From assembly GCF_902859935.1 (NCBI RefSeq), contig NZ_CADIKI010000013.1:164235-228234 (forward strand): a DNA stretch of 64,000 bases, in the 5' to 3' direction. This stretch comes from Paraburkholderia fynbosensis. GTDB lineage: Bacteria; Pseudomonadota; Gammaproteobacteria; Burkholderiales; Burkholderiaceae. Positions 44,618-52,087 of the stretch are shown piece by piece. The notes beneath the pieces are model-generated. The model worked only from the letters and a program-made list of their open reading frames with translations, did not search any database and was not told the DNA's origin. Made by a program: the position numbers and the translations under genes. Numbering within the stretch: position 1 is the first letter of the stretch; the number at the start of each line of letters is the position of its first letter.

Positions 44618-46783
44618 TCACGGCGCGCGCGGCTTCGTCGTGATCGAAGCAAAGTCGGCGACGAGGTGGTCCTGCCCGTATTTGCCGCCGATCTGCGTGA
44701 GCCGCGTGTCGAGCGCGCGCAGATAGTCGGCGCGCGATTCGCTTTCCGGACGCGGCTTGTCGAATAGCGGCACCGGCGTAATCAGCAGCACCACCATCTC
44801 CGCGCCGAACGGTTTCGAAATGATCCAGTCGCCGCCGCTGCCGATCGTCGCGGCGTAGTGCGGCGGCGCCTGATTGTCCTTCGCGCGCGGGCTCGGCACC
44901 ATATGCACGACGCTGCCGTCGAGCTGAAAATAGTCGAGATTCACATACGAGTCGAAGCCAGGCGTCGTCACGTCGACGACCAGCGCCTCGCCCTCGCTCA
45001 ACTGACCGCCGGGCGGGCGCACATGCAAAGCCGCGATGCGCCCTGCTTGCCAGTTGCGAACCCAGTAGGGAGCGAGCGCGTTGACGGTATCGCATTTGTC
45101 CTCGGCGATGGGTTCGACGTCGAGCGTCAGCGTATCGGCGCCCGGCAAGGCCGCCAACGTTTCCTTCAGATGGGCCGCACCGTAGCGCTGCGAGACGAAG
45201 CCGCGCACCGTCAGCGAATGATTCTGGATGGCGGCGGAGAGCGCCGAACACGGTACTTGCGCCAACGTGGGTACGATGGCGGCGAGCGTCAGTGCGGGCT
45301 TGGGCGCAGGCGGCGTGGCGGTTGGGGCCGGCACGGCTGCGGCGCTCGCGGCAGCAGGTGCGGAGTTCGATGCGGCCGATGCCGTCACAGTCGGCGGCAC
45401 TGCCGCCGCCGCATTCGGCTCCGACGCGGTATCCGCTCGATCCGCCAATGCCTGCGACGCCCCTACCTCCGCCGGCGGCGCACTTGCCTGCCGGCTCGGC
45501 CCCGAGCGCAGCGCGAACACGCCGACCGCCGCCGCGCACACCACGGCAAAGCTCGCGAGTCCGGCCTTCGCCAACGTGCCCGACTTCTCCGCGCGCGCCT
45601 CGTTGTCGAACTCGGTGATGAAGCGCACCACGCTCGGCATGCGCGTCGCGCGATCGAACGACAGCGCGGCACGCAACGCGCGCCACTGCCTCGAATCGAG
45701 ATTCTGTGGCCGCTGCGGCTTGAAGTCGGCATTGCGCGCCTGAGTCGCCGACAAACGGTCGAACGGATGGTGACCGGTCAGCAATTCATAGGTGATGCAG
45801 CCAAGCGCGTAGATATCGTCGCGCGGATCGGGCTCGCGATGCTCGATCATCTCCGGGCTCGCATACGCGGGCGTCAACGCACCCAGGCTGCCCGGATCGA
45901 ACACGGTCGCGTCGCTCTCCTCTTCGGGGCGCTGAAACACGCGCGCAATGCCGAAGTCGATCACTTTCACTTCGGCGTTGGTGGTCAAAAACACGTTGGC
46001 CGGCTTGAAGTCGCAGTGGACGAAGCCGCGTTCATGCGCATATGCGAGCGCGGCGCACATGCCGCGCACGATGGGCAGAGCCGCGCGCACCGGCATGCCC
46101 TGATAGCCTGGCGTGCGCAGCAACTGGCTGAGCGGTTTGCCGCTCAGATACTCCATCGTCAGATAGACGATCGGCCCGTCGCGGTCGAAGTCGTACACCG
46201 TGATGATGTTGCGATGCGCGAGAACCTGCGCCTTGCGCGCCTCGCGCTGCAAGGCGACGAGCGAATTCGGATTGCCGCGAAACTGGACATTGAGCACCTT
46301 GATCGCGAGATAGGGCTTGCGATCCGATGCTTCGAGCTTGCGCAAGTCAAGCGCCTTGTACACCGTGCCCATGCCGCCCACGCCCAGACATTCCTCGAGG
46401 ACGAAGCGGTTATTCAACGTGTCGCCGGTGCCTTTGCTCTGGTCGTGTCCCGCGCCGCTCGGCGCATTGCTGGCGTTGCCCGCGCTCCCTGCGCTACCGG
46501 CACTGGAAGAAGGCACCGATGGAATCTCCACCGTGGTCTGGATGCCGGTTTCTTCCCCGCCCGCCGCCACGTTCGACACGTGCAACTGCTCGATGCGGCG
46601 GCGCACTTCGAGGTAGAGATCGTCGGGTAACGGGGTTTTACGATGCGCCGCGCCGAGCATCTCCAGCAGCTGCGTGGGACCGAGTTCTTCGGTCGTCAAC
46701 GTACTGTCCAGTTGAGCGACGAACTCGTCACGCGACAGCTCGCCGCTCTGAAAGTCGTGAATCACACGTGCAAGGCTAGCCAT
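44618..46783 (-). CDS. Membrane Ser/Thr protein kinase with DUF4384-like C-terminus
   Basis: A 721-residue protein. An N-terminal helical domain (1-70) and Gly/Ser-rich linker precede a Hanks-type kinase (about 125-385) with the glycine loop LGVGGMGTVY, Lys162 in LAIKVL, HCDFKPAN (HRD variant with the Asp kept) and DFG in VIDFGIA. One TM lies at about 400-420, then an Ala/Pro-rich linker and a periplasmic domain resembling DUF4384. ATG 46783 was chosen. No strong ribosome site is seen. It is the likely partner of the PP2C phosphatase and dual-FHA protein. Confidence 0.9.
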   Translation of the reverse strand: MASLARVIHDFQSGELSRDEFVAQLDSTLTTEELGPTQLLEMLGAAHRKTPLPDDLYLEVRRRIEQLHVSNVAAGGEETGIQTTVEIPSVPSSSAGSAGSAGNASNAPSGAGHDQSKGTGDTLNNRFVLEECLGVGGMGTVYKALDLRKLEASDRKPYLAIKVLNVQFRGNPNSLVALQREARKAQVLAHRNIITVYDFDRDGPIVYLTMEYLSGKPLSQLLRTPGYQGMPVRAALPIVRGMCAALAYAHERGFVHCDFKPANVFLTTNAEVKVIDFGIARVFQRPEEESDATVFDPGSLGALTPAYASPEMIEHREPDPRDDIYALGCITYELLTGHHPFDRLSATQARNADFKPQRPQNLDSRQWRALRAALSFDRATRMPSVVRFITEFDNEARAEKSGTLAKAGLASFAVVCAAAVGVFALRSGPSRQASAPPAEVGASQALADRADTASEPNAAAAVPPTVTASAASNSAPAAASAAAVPAPTATPPAPKPALTLAAIVPTLAQVPCSALSAAIQNHSLTVRGFVSQRYGAAHLKETLAALPGADTLTLDVEPIAEDKCDTVNALAPYWVRNWQAGRIAALHVRPPGGQLSEGEALVVDVTTPGFDSYVNLDYFQLDGSVVHMVPSPRAKDNQAPPHYAATIGSGGDWIISKPFGAEMVVLLITPVPLFDKPRPESESRADYLRALDTRLTQIGGKYGQDHLVADFASITTKPRAP

Positions 46784-47117
46784 TTGTGCGAAGCGCCGCC
46801 GCTGCCGTTGGGTCCGATCGCATATGACCGAAGCCACTCGGGCTGATGGAAAACCTGTCGTAACCAGTTACATGTGCCGCTTCGATACTAGCTCCCGGTC
46901 CGTGCTTTCGCAAACCAGGATTGGCCCGCGCCGTGCATCGCAGGCGTGGCGAGCGAGTGTCGCCCGCCAGCCGACAGCATGCGGCCGTATGTCGGCCATA
47001 CGCCACCGCTCGCGCGCCGACGGAGCGGATGCCGACGCTATGGTCAACCTGTGGTCGCAATGGGAAAGCCTTGTGCAGCAAGGATCCACCAACTTTATTA
47101 GGAACCTTGAATAAAAC

Positions 47118-47133
47118 TGGCACAGCCCATGCG
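47118..47133 (+). promoter_or_regulatory. Sigma-54 promoter for peptide genes 3 and 4
   Basis: TGGCACA-GCCC-ATGCG, the same element as at 40976-40991. Predicted start near 47145. Upstream similarity to the peptide-2 promoter region extends about 60 bases (AAAGCC and TTAGGA patches), possibly activator sites. The stretch 46784-47117 is otherwise empty. Confidence 0.8.
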
Positions 47134-47136
47134 TTA

Positions 47137-47170
47137 GTGACACCCGAGCAGACAAATTGCTCGAACCCAA
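47137..47170 (+). repeat. Conserved 5' untranslated element of peptide gene 3
   Basis: A 34-base exact copy of the element at 40939-40972. It contains the CGAGCA/TGCTCG stem with a seven-base loop (47145-47163). It lies between the sigma-54 promoter and the ribosome site of peptide gene 3. Confidence 0.65.
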
Positions 47171-47207
47171 TCGCAACACCGCGATATTTTCTTCCAGGAG
47201 ACTTACC

Positions 47208-47480
47208 ATGAACACGCTGATGATCAAAGACCTGTCCATCACCGAACAACTCGACAGCAAGGCGATGAGCGCCGTGCGCGGCGGCTTCGGCCCGTCGGTC
47301 TCTTACTATAACTTCAGCCCGGTCTACGCACCGAACAACAGCAAGCACGTCGATGCGACGCAACTGATCAACACCCAGATGGACCTTCAGAACGCCAATG
47401 GCAACAACGTTGCGTTCGCGGCCGGCATCGCCTCGTCGTTCAGCCCGAGCATCTCGTCGAACAACAACATCCACGTGTAA
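47208..47480 (+). CDS. Double-glycine leader peptide 3
   Basis: A 90-residue precursor whose first 26 residues, including Gly25-Gly26, are identical to peptide 2. The mature part (FGPSVSYYNFSPVYAPNN...) keeps SPVYAPNNSK and VDATQLINT but diverges toward the C-terminus (SSFSPSISSNNNIHV). It has no cysteine and is Asn/Ser-rich. AGGAG precedes ATG 47208. It is followed by peptide gene 4 after 88 bases, probably in one transcript from the sigma-54 promoter. Confidence 0.88.
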   Translation: MNTLMIKDLSITEQLDSKAMSAVRGGFGPSVSYYNFSPVYAPNNSKHVDATQLINTQMDLQNANGNNVAFAAGIASSFSPSISSNNNIHV

Positions 47481-47568
47481 CGCGTGACGAGGCGAAGCGC
47501 CCGCGATCGCGGGCCGCTTCGCCTCACGCCGATCACGCCCGTCTTCCGCGCACCTTTGGAGAATCACC

Positions 47569-47853
47569 ATGTCATCCCTCTTGATTCGCGATCTGTCCCG
47601 CACCCGCGAGCTCGACCGCCGCGCAATGTCGGCGGTGGCCGGCGGCGCCGGCGGCGGCACGCCCGGCCTGCCCTCGGTGGCCGGGCTCGGCGGCATTGCC
47701 AACGTCAATGTCTCGATCAACCAGAACCTCAACCAGATGCAATACGTGAACGTCGCCGCCCTCAACAACGTCGGCGTGATCGGTGCGGGGTTCGTGCCGC
47801 TGCATCTCGACGTCAGCCCGTCGCTGTGGGGCGCCAACTACGCCGCTGCATAA
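47569..47853 (+). CDS. Double-glycine leader peptide 4
   Basis: A 94-residue precursor. The leader MSSLLIRDLSRTRELDRRAM... has Gly25-Gly26 in register with the others. The mature part begins AGGGTPGLPSVAGLGG and contains an Asn/Gln-rich stretch (NVSINQNLNQMQYVNVAALN) followed by a hydrophobic tail. No cysteine. TTTGGAGA precedes the ATG. Lies downstream of peptide 3 in the same direction. The Asn/Gln pattern could favour beta assembly, but that is speculation. Confidence 0.85.
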   Translation: MSSLLIRDLSRTRELDRRAMSAVAGGAGGGTPGLPSVAGLGGIANVNVSINQNLNQMQYVNVAALNNVGVIGAGFVPLHLDVSPSLWGANYAAA

Positions 47854-47984
47854 GCACGAGAAGCACCGTAGGAACGGGGGTTCCTTCAGTGCTGCTTCAT
47901 CGTCACCGACAGACAAGCTGCAAACAGATTTCCTATACTGATAGTGCGACGAGACCTCTCTACATCGAACGACAGACAGTAGCG

Positions 47985-48013
47985 GCGGCCGGACCCGTTC
48001 ATGGACCGGCCGC
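47985..48013 (+). terminator. Hairpin between peptide genes 4 and 5
   Basis: GCGGCCGG (47985-47992) pairs with CCGGCCGC (48006-48013). The loop is 13 bases, followed by an AATTTCTTTT stretch. It could be a terminator or attenuator limiting read-through into peptide gene 5, which starts 24 bases later. Confidence 0.45.
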
Positions 48014-48036
48014 CCAATTTCTTTTCGGGAGCCGTC

Positions 48037-48255
48037 ATGGCGAAGCTCATCATCAAGGACCTTATCGACAGCGTCGAACTCGACCGTGAGGCGATGGCCG
48101 CCATCGTCGGCGGTGCGCGCGTCGGCGCGCGATCGAGTGTGGCCGCGCCGCTGGTGCCGGCCGCCGCGCGCGTCGTCGAATATCCGCCCGGCTTTCCTGC
48201 CGCGCATCGGACGATTGCCGAAGTGGCGCTGCCACGTAATCGGCGGCGCGAATAG
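48037..48255 (+). CDS. Double-glycine leader peptide 5
   Basis: A 72-residue precursor. The leader MAKLIIKDLIDSVELDREAM... has Gly25-Gly26 in the common register. The 46-residue mature part (ARVGARSSVAAPLVPAAARVV...) is basic and ends in NRRRRE-like charge (PRNRRRE), unlike the neutral Asn-rich peptides 1-4. GGGAG precedes ATG 48037. No sigma-54 element was found directly upstream, so it may depend on read-through from peptide 4 or on a weak promoter (possible -10 TATACT near 47934). Confidence 0.75.
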   Translation: MAKLIIKDLIDSVELDREAMAAIVGGARVGARSSVAAPLVPAAARVVEYPPGFPAAHRTIAEVALPRNRRRE

Positions 48256-48502
48256 AGTCGAGTTCGAACTGGCATCGCAACGGCATGCGGCACAACCGCA
48301 TGCCGTTTGTGTTTTGGGCGCGGGTTGTGTCGCTACTTGTACCGTCATATGCGGCCGACGCGTAACACTGCTCGCTGCATGAAATCGCGCCCCAATCACC
48401 CACTGCTTTTTCGCGCGAAACCCGCGCGCGTGGCCGTATCTGAAGCACAGGCAAAGCCGCACACCGCATGGTGTGGGCTCGCCTGCTTCAGGAAGGATTG
48501 CC

Positions 48503-48568
48503 ACGAAATCCACTGTCATTATCAGAGACCTGCCGCGTCGCGCGGCGAACCGGCGTCGACGATGGTGA
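48503..48568 (+). pseudogene. Relic of a sixth leader peptide gene
   Basis: After an AGGAAGG ribosome site with six-base spacing, the frame reads ACG-KSTVIIRDLPRRA and then stops after 21 codons. The KSTVIIRDL part matches residues 2-9 of the other leaders, the start codon would be ATG mutated to ACG, and the LDxxAM...GG part is lost by shift or substitution. No mature region is recognisable. The surrounding stretch 48256-48918 holds nothing else I can name. Confidence 0.45.
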
Positions 48569-48918
48569 AATCGACGCTGCAATCGCCGAACGCCCTTGGG
48601 ATGGGACCTATTTGTAGGACGCGCGAGACGTCCGCAATTGGAAACGTGGCGTCCCGTTCGCGTTCTCGCGGCAACGGCGGTGCCGGTTCAATTGACCTGG
48701 TGAATGTCTGCTCACGGCGACATCGATTGTCGTGCACTCTCCTATGATGCTTAGGACGCCACGTGGTTTTTTCCTGCCGCCCGCCAATAGCCCGTGCTAT
48801 CCGGACGGCTCGATGGCGCAGTGGTGTGCGTGGCGCCCGGCAGACGACGCGTCACCACCCAGACGACGAGCGCGGCGCGCCACGAGCCGGTATCGCCGAT
48901 CCAGATTGGAGACACGCA

Positions 48919-49203
48919 ATGAAATTCATCGTGGAATGGAATGGTCAGCCGAGCGCCGAGAATGCCGTCATCGAACGCTTCATGAAAACCGGCGGCCGGC
49001 CGCCCGATGGCATCACCATGCTCGGGCGCTGGCATGCAATCGGAGGCCTGCATGGCTTCGCGGTCGTCGAGGCTGCCGACACGGGGAGCATAGTGGCGAT
49101 GTCGCTCGAATGGGGTGACCTGCTGACAATCACCATCTTCCCCGCGCTAACCGACGAAGACTTGGGAGCCGCGCTCGGGAAACATGTGGCAGCACAGCAA
49201 TAG
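48919..49203 (+). CDS. DUF3303 family protein
   Basis: A 94-residue small alpha/beta (ferredoxin-like) protein: MKFIVEWNG at the start, then GGRPPDGITMLGRWH, GFAVVEAAD and the C-terminal ALTDEDLGAALGKH, the usual DUF3303 layout. GGAGA precedes ATG 48919. Function unknown. The 275 bases after it (49204-49478) contain no gene I can support. Confidence 0.75.
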   Translation: MKFIVEWNGQPSAENAVIERFMKTGGRPPDGITMLGRWHAIGGLHGFAVVEAADTGSIVAMSLEWGDLLTITIFPALTDEDLGAALGKHVAAQQ

Positions 49204-49478
49204 GTCGTTCATCGGCGCGTTAGGGCATCGCGCAAGAGTACTCGGTAGCCCCGTGCCGCCACTTGCGAAACGGCCACGCCGTCGCTTCATATTGGCATTC
49301 TGATCGCTGGACACCGCATCGCTGAGCGGCACTGCGCCGCGCGGCCGGTGCGGGTCCGCGCCGCGGCGAATCGGGCACCGAAGCGCCCGGCGCAGACCGA
49401 CCTGCACCCGCCGATCATCTCCGGCTCTGGCCGCTCGTTCGCCCCGGCGCCGTCGCCCCAACACTTCCCCTTGCGTTT

Positions 49479-49524
49479 TATATCGGCCGATATATAATCC
49501 CGTTCTATATCGACCGATATAGAA
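49479..49524. promoter_or_regulatory. Two palindromes, probable TetR operator region
   Basis: TATATCGGCCGATATA (49479-49494) is a perfect palindrome. At 49503-49524, arms TTCTATATCG and CGATATAGAA flank two bases. Both share the core TATATCG...CGATATA and sit 32-62 bases before the tetR start, covering the likely promoter. Autorepression by the adjacent TetR protein is the simplest reading. Confidence 0.75.
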
Positions 49525-49555
49525 CGGTCGCCGACCAGCATGAAGGACAGTCACC

Positions 49556-50182
49556 ATGGCACGACCCCGCGGATTCGACGAGCACGCCGTGCTCGAAGCG
49601 GCCAGCGCAGCGTTCTGGAGCAAGGGCTACGAAGCGACCTCCACGCGCGATCTGGTCAAATCGACCGGCCTTACGCAGCCCAGCCTCTACAACGCGTTCG
49701 GCGACAAGCGCGGCCTCTACCTGCGAGCGCTCGAACATTATCTGGAGCACATCCTGCGCGAGCGGATCGAGCGGCTTGAGAAAACCGCGTCGCCGGCGCG
49801 GAGCATTACGCTGTTCTTCCACGAAGTCATCGAGCGCGCGATTGCCGACCCCGACATGCGCGGCTGCATGCTGGTCAACTCGGCGCTCGAAATTTCATCG
49901 GATGACGAAGCATTTCGTGCCATGGTCGCGGCGGAAATGGCCGATATCCGCGCGTTTTTTCACCGGGGCCTGGTCGCGGCACGGCAAAGCGGTGAAATCA
50001 CCGTCGCCGTGCCGCTCGAAGACGCCGCTTCCCATCTGCTCGCCACGCTGATCGGCATTCGCGTGCTCGCGCGAGTCACGCCGCAATACGTGCTGCTATG
50101 CGGCTCGGTGTCGCCGGCGTTGACGCTGCTCGGCTTGCCTGCACTGCCGCCGCCTTCGGCGCCACCCGCTTCATCGGCATAA
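49556..50182 (+). CDS. TetR-family transcriptional regulator
   Basis: A 208-residue protein: an N-terminal HTH (FWSKGYEATSTRDLVKSTGLTQPSLYNAFGDKRGLYLRALEHYL) typical of the AcrR/NemR-like branch and a helical ligand domain with RGCMLVNSALE, a motif common in redox/electrophile-responsive TetR proteins. Two strong palindromes lie upstream. It precedes the MFS gene by about 100 bases in the same direction, which it probably controls. Confidence 0.9.
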   Translation: MARPRGFDEHAVLEAASAAFWSKGYEATSTRDLVKSTGLTQPSLYNAFGDKRGLYLRALEHYLEHILRERIERLEKTASPARSITLFFHEVIERAIADPDMRGCMLVNSALEISSDDEAFRAMVAAEMADIRAFFHRGLVAARQSGEITVAVPLEDAASHLLATLIGIRVLARVTPQYVLLCGSVSPALTLLGLPALPPPSAPPASSA

Positions 50183-50286
50183 GACGGCCACGTCCGAACC
50201 GCGCGTCCGAACGGGCGCATTCCCTGGTTTTCTCACCGACATCCGGCAGCGCCGCCATCGGCATGCGCACCGGTAAAGGAATCGTC

Positions 50287-51519
50287 ATGTCCGCAGCACC
50301 GTCTTCTTTAAGCTCCGTACCACCTGCCTCGCTCGATGCCCGCGCACTCTTTGCGACCTTCGCCGGACTATGCGGCAGTCTCGTCGCCATTGGTCTCGCG
50401 CGTTTTGCGTATACGCCGCTGATTCCTTCGCTGATCCAGGCGCACTGGTTCACGTCGTCGCAGGCAGTGACGCTCGGCGCGGCGAATTTCGCCGGCTATT
50501 TGATCGGTGCGCTGATCGGCCGTCCGCTTGCGTCGGCGCTGTCGAACCGCAGCGCATTGCGTCTCCTGATGGCGGTCGTGACGGCGGCGTTCTTCGCCTG
50601 CGCCTATCCGTTGTCGATCAGCTGGTTCTTTGCATGGCGCCTGCTGTCGGGTATTTCGGGCGGCGCCATCATGGTGCTGGTGGCGACGTCGATCCTTCCG
50701 CACATCCCGCCGCCCCGCCGTGGCTTCGTCAGCGGGATGATCTTTCTCGGGCTCGGGCTCGGCATCGCGGCATCCGGCACACTGATTCCTCAACTGCTGC
50801 ACTTTGGTCTGCAAACCACCTGGGTCGGTCTCGGCGTGGTCGCGCTGGTCCTGACCGCGGCGAGCTGGTTCGGCTGGCCGTCGACGAATCCGCCCGCTCC
50901 GGTGATACCCGCCGGCACGCATCACGCCGGGCATACGCATAACCTGAAGCTGCGCCTGCTGTATGCCCAATACGCGGCGAACGCGCTCGGCCTCGTGCCC
51001 GCGATGGTGCTGCTCGTCGACTACGTGGCGCGCGGCTTGGGACACGGCGCGGCGATCGGCGCGCAATACTGGGTGCTGTACGGCCTCGCGGCGATTACGG
51101 GTCCGGTCATCTGCGGCAACGTGGCCGATCGCATCGGCTTCGGCAACGCGTATCGGATCGCGCTGTTTCTGCAGTCCGCGGCGGTGGCGATGCTGGCGCT
51201 CTCGGGCAGCACGCTGGCGGTGGCGACGGCGACCGTGATTCTCGGCATCTTCACGCCGGGCATCGTACCGCTCGCGCTCGGCCGCATCCACGAACTCGTG
51301 CCGCACGATCACATCGAACAGCGAGCCGCATGGAGCCGCGCGACTACGGCATTCGCACTCTTCCAGGCGCTAGGCGGTTATGGATACTCGTTTCTGTTCT
51401 CCCATACGCATAACAACTACGCGCTGATTTTCATCTGCGGCGCGACGGCGCTCGCCATTGCGTTCGTCGCCGATATCGTGGTTGCGCGAATCGGCACGCC
51501 GCGTGGGGTGACGGCGTGA
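50287..51519 (+). CDS. YbfB/YjiJ-type MFS transporter
   Basis: A 410-residue 12-TM protein of the YbfB/YjiJ MFS group. The start FATFAGLCGSLVAIGLARFAYTPLIPSLI is the family signature, with LSGISGGAIMVLVATSILPHI in TM4-5. ATG 50287 follows AAAGGA. Likely an efflux or uptake pump controlled by the upstream TetR regulator. Substrate unknown. Confidence 0.88.
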   Translation: MSAAPSSLSSVPPASLDARALFATFAGLCGSLVAIGLARFAYTPLIPSLIQAHWFTSSQAVTLGAANFAGYLIGALIGRPLASALSNRSALRLLMAVVTAAFFACAYPLSISWFFAWRLLSGISGGAIMVLVATSILPHIPPPRRGFVSGMIFLGLGLGIAASGTLIPQLLHFGLQTTWVGLGVVALVLTAASWFGWPSTNPPAPVIPAGTHHAGHTHNLKLRLLYAQYAANALGLVPAMVLLVDYVARGLGHGAAIGAQYWVLYGLAAITGPVICGNVADRIGFGNAYRIALFLQSAAVAMLALSGSTLAVATATVILGIFTPGIVPLALGRIHELVPHDHIEQRAAWSRATTAFALFQALGGYGYSFLFSHTHNNYALIFICGATALAIAFVADIVVARIGTPRGVTA

Positions 51520-51671
51520 TCGGATGAATACGATTAAAGCGATTCGATTCTCCGCGTTGGGCACGCGGCTTGCTCAGCAGAAACACCGATGCTGTCTTTG
51601 CACGGTAGCTGCGAAGTTAGCGCGGCCGTCGTGCGAAGGCGGGTCCTTATCAACCAGCGGAGGTCATTGAT

Positions 51672-51827
51672 ATGTTGGGAACTATTCTTCTGATCGTGCT
51701 GATTCTGCTCCTAATCGGCGCGTTTCCGGCTTGGCCGCATAGCCGTTCGTGGGGCTATGGACCTACCGGAGGACTCGGTGTCGTTCTGATCGTGGTGATC
51801 GTACTGCTGGTTGTCGGCGTGATATAG
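51672..51827 (+). CDS. DUF3309-like tiny membrane protein
   Basis: 51 residues: a hydrophobic helix (GTILLIVLILLLIGAF), a short loop with PAWPHSRSWGYGPTGG, and a second helix (LGVVLIVVIVLLVVGVI). This is the DUF3309 layout, often stress-induced in proteobacteria. GGAGG stands eight bases before ATG 51672. Function unknown. Confidence 0.8.
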   Translation: MLGTILLIVLILLLIGAFPAWPHSRSWGYGPTGGLGVVLIVVIVLLVVGVI

Positions 51828-51915
51828 CCAAATGCGAGCAAACGCGAGGAAACGCGAACCGATTCGATCCACGGGGATGAGAGAACGCTCGTCGTAACGA
51901 AGTTCGAACGAACGC

Positions 51916-51943
51916 GGCCGCCGGATAGCGATATCCGGCGGCC
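51916..51943. terminator. Perfect 12-bp hairpin, probable bidirectional terminator
   Basis: Arms 51916-51927 and 51932-51943 are exact complements with a GCGA tetraloop. It lies between the convergent DUF3309-like gene and the DUF1537 kinase gene. T-runs are weak. The rest of 51828-52087 is empty. Confidence 0.6.
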
Positions 51944-52087
51944 TTGTCATGTCGATGGCCGGGAAAGTCTCACTGGTTGAGGCACCTTCGCCCATTGTCA
52001 GACGGGAATGGACGATGGAAAAGTTACGCGCCTGCCTGGCGTCCAGCGATCTCGTTGTCTCGTTGAATAGCGCGACCGGTTCGCCGA

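Noticed and set aside
28467..46783. Type VI secretion post-translational control locus
   Set aside because: Kinase, phosphatase and FHA genes resemble PpkA-PppA-Fha, but no tss structural genes, ClpV, Hcp or VgrG are in the window. The neighbours are a type I exporter and leader peptides.
28174..48255. Lanthipeptide, sactipeptide or thiazole-type RiPP cluster
   Set aside because: Cores lack cysteine and no LanM/LanB, radical-SAM or YcaO enzyme is visible. Unmodified or lightly modified peptides are more likely.
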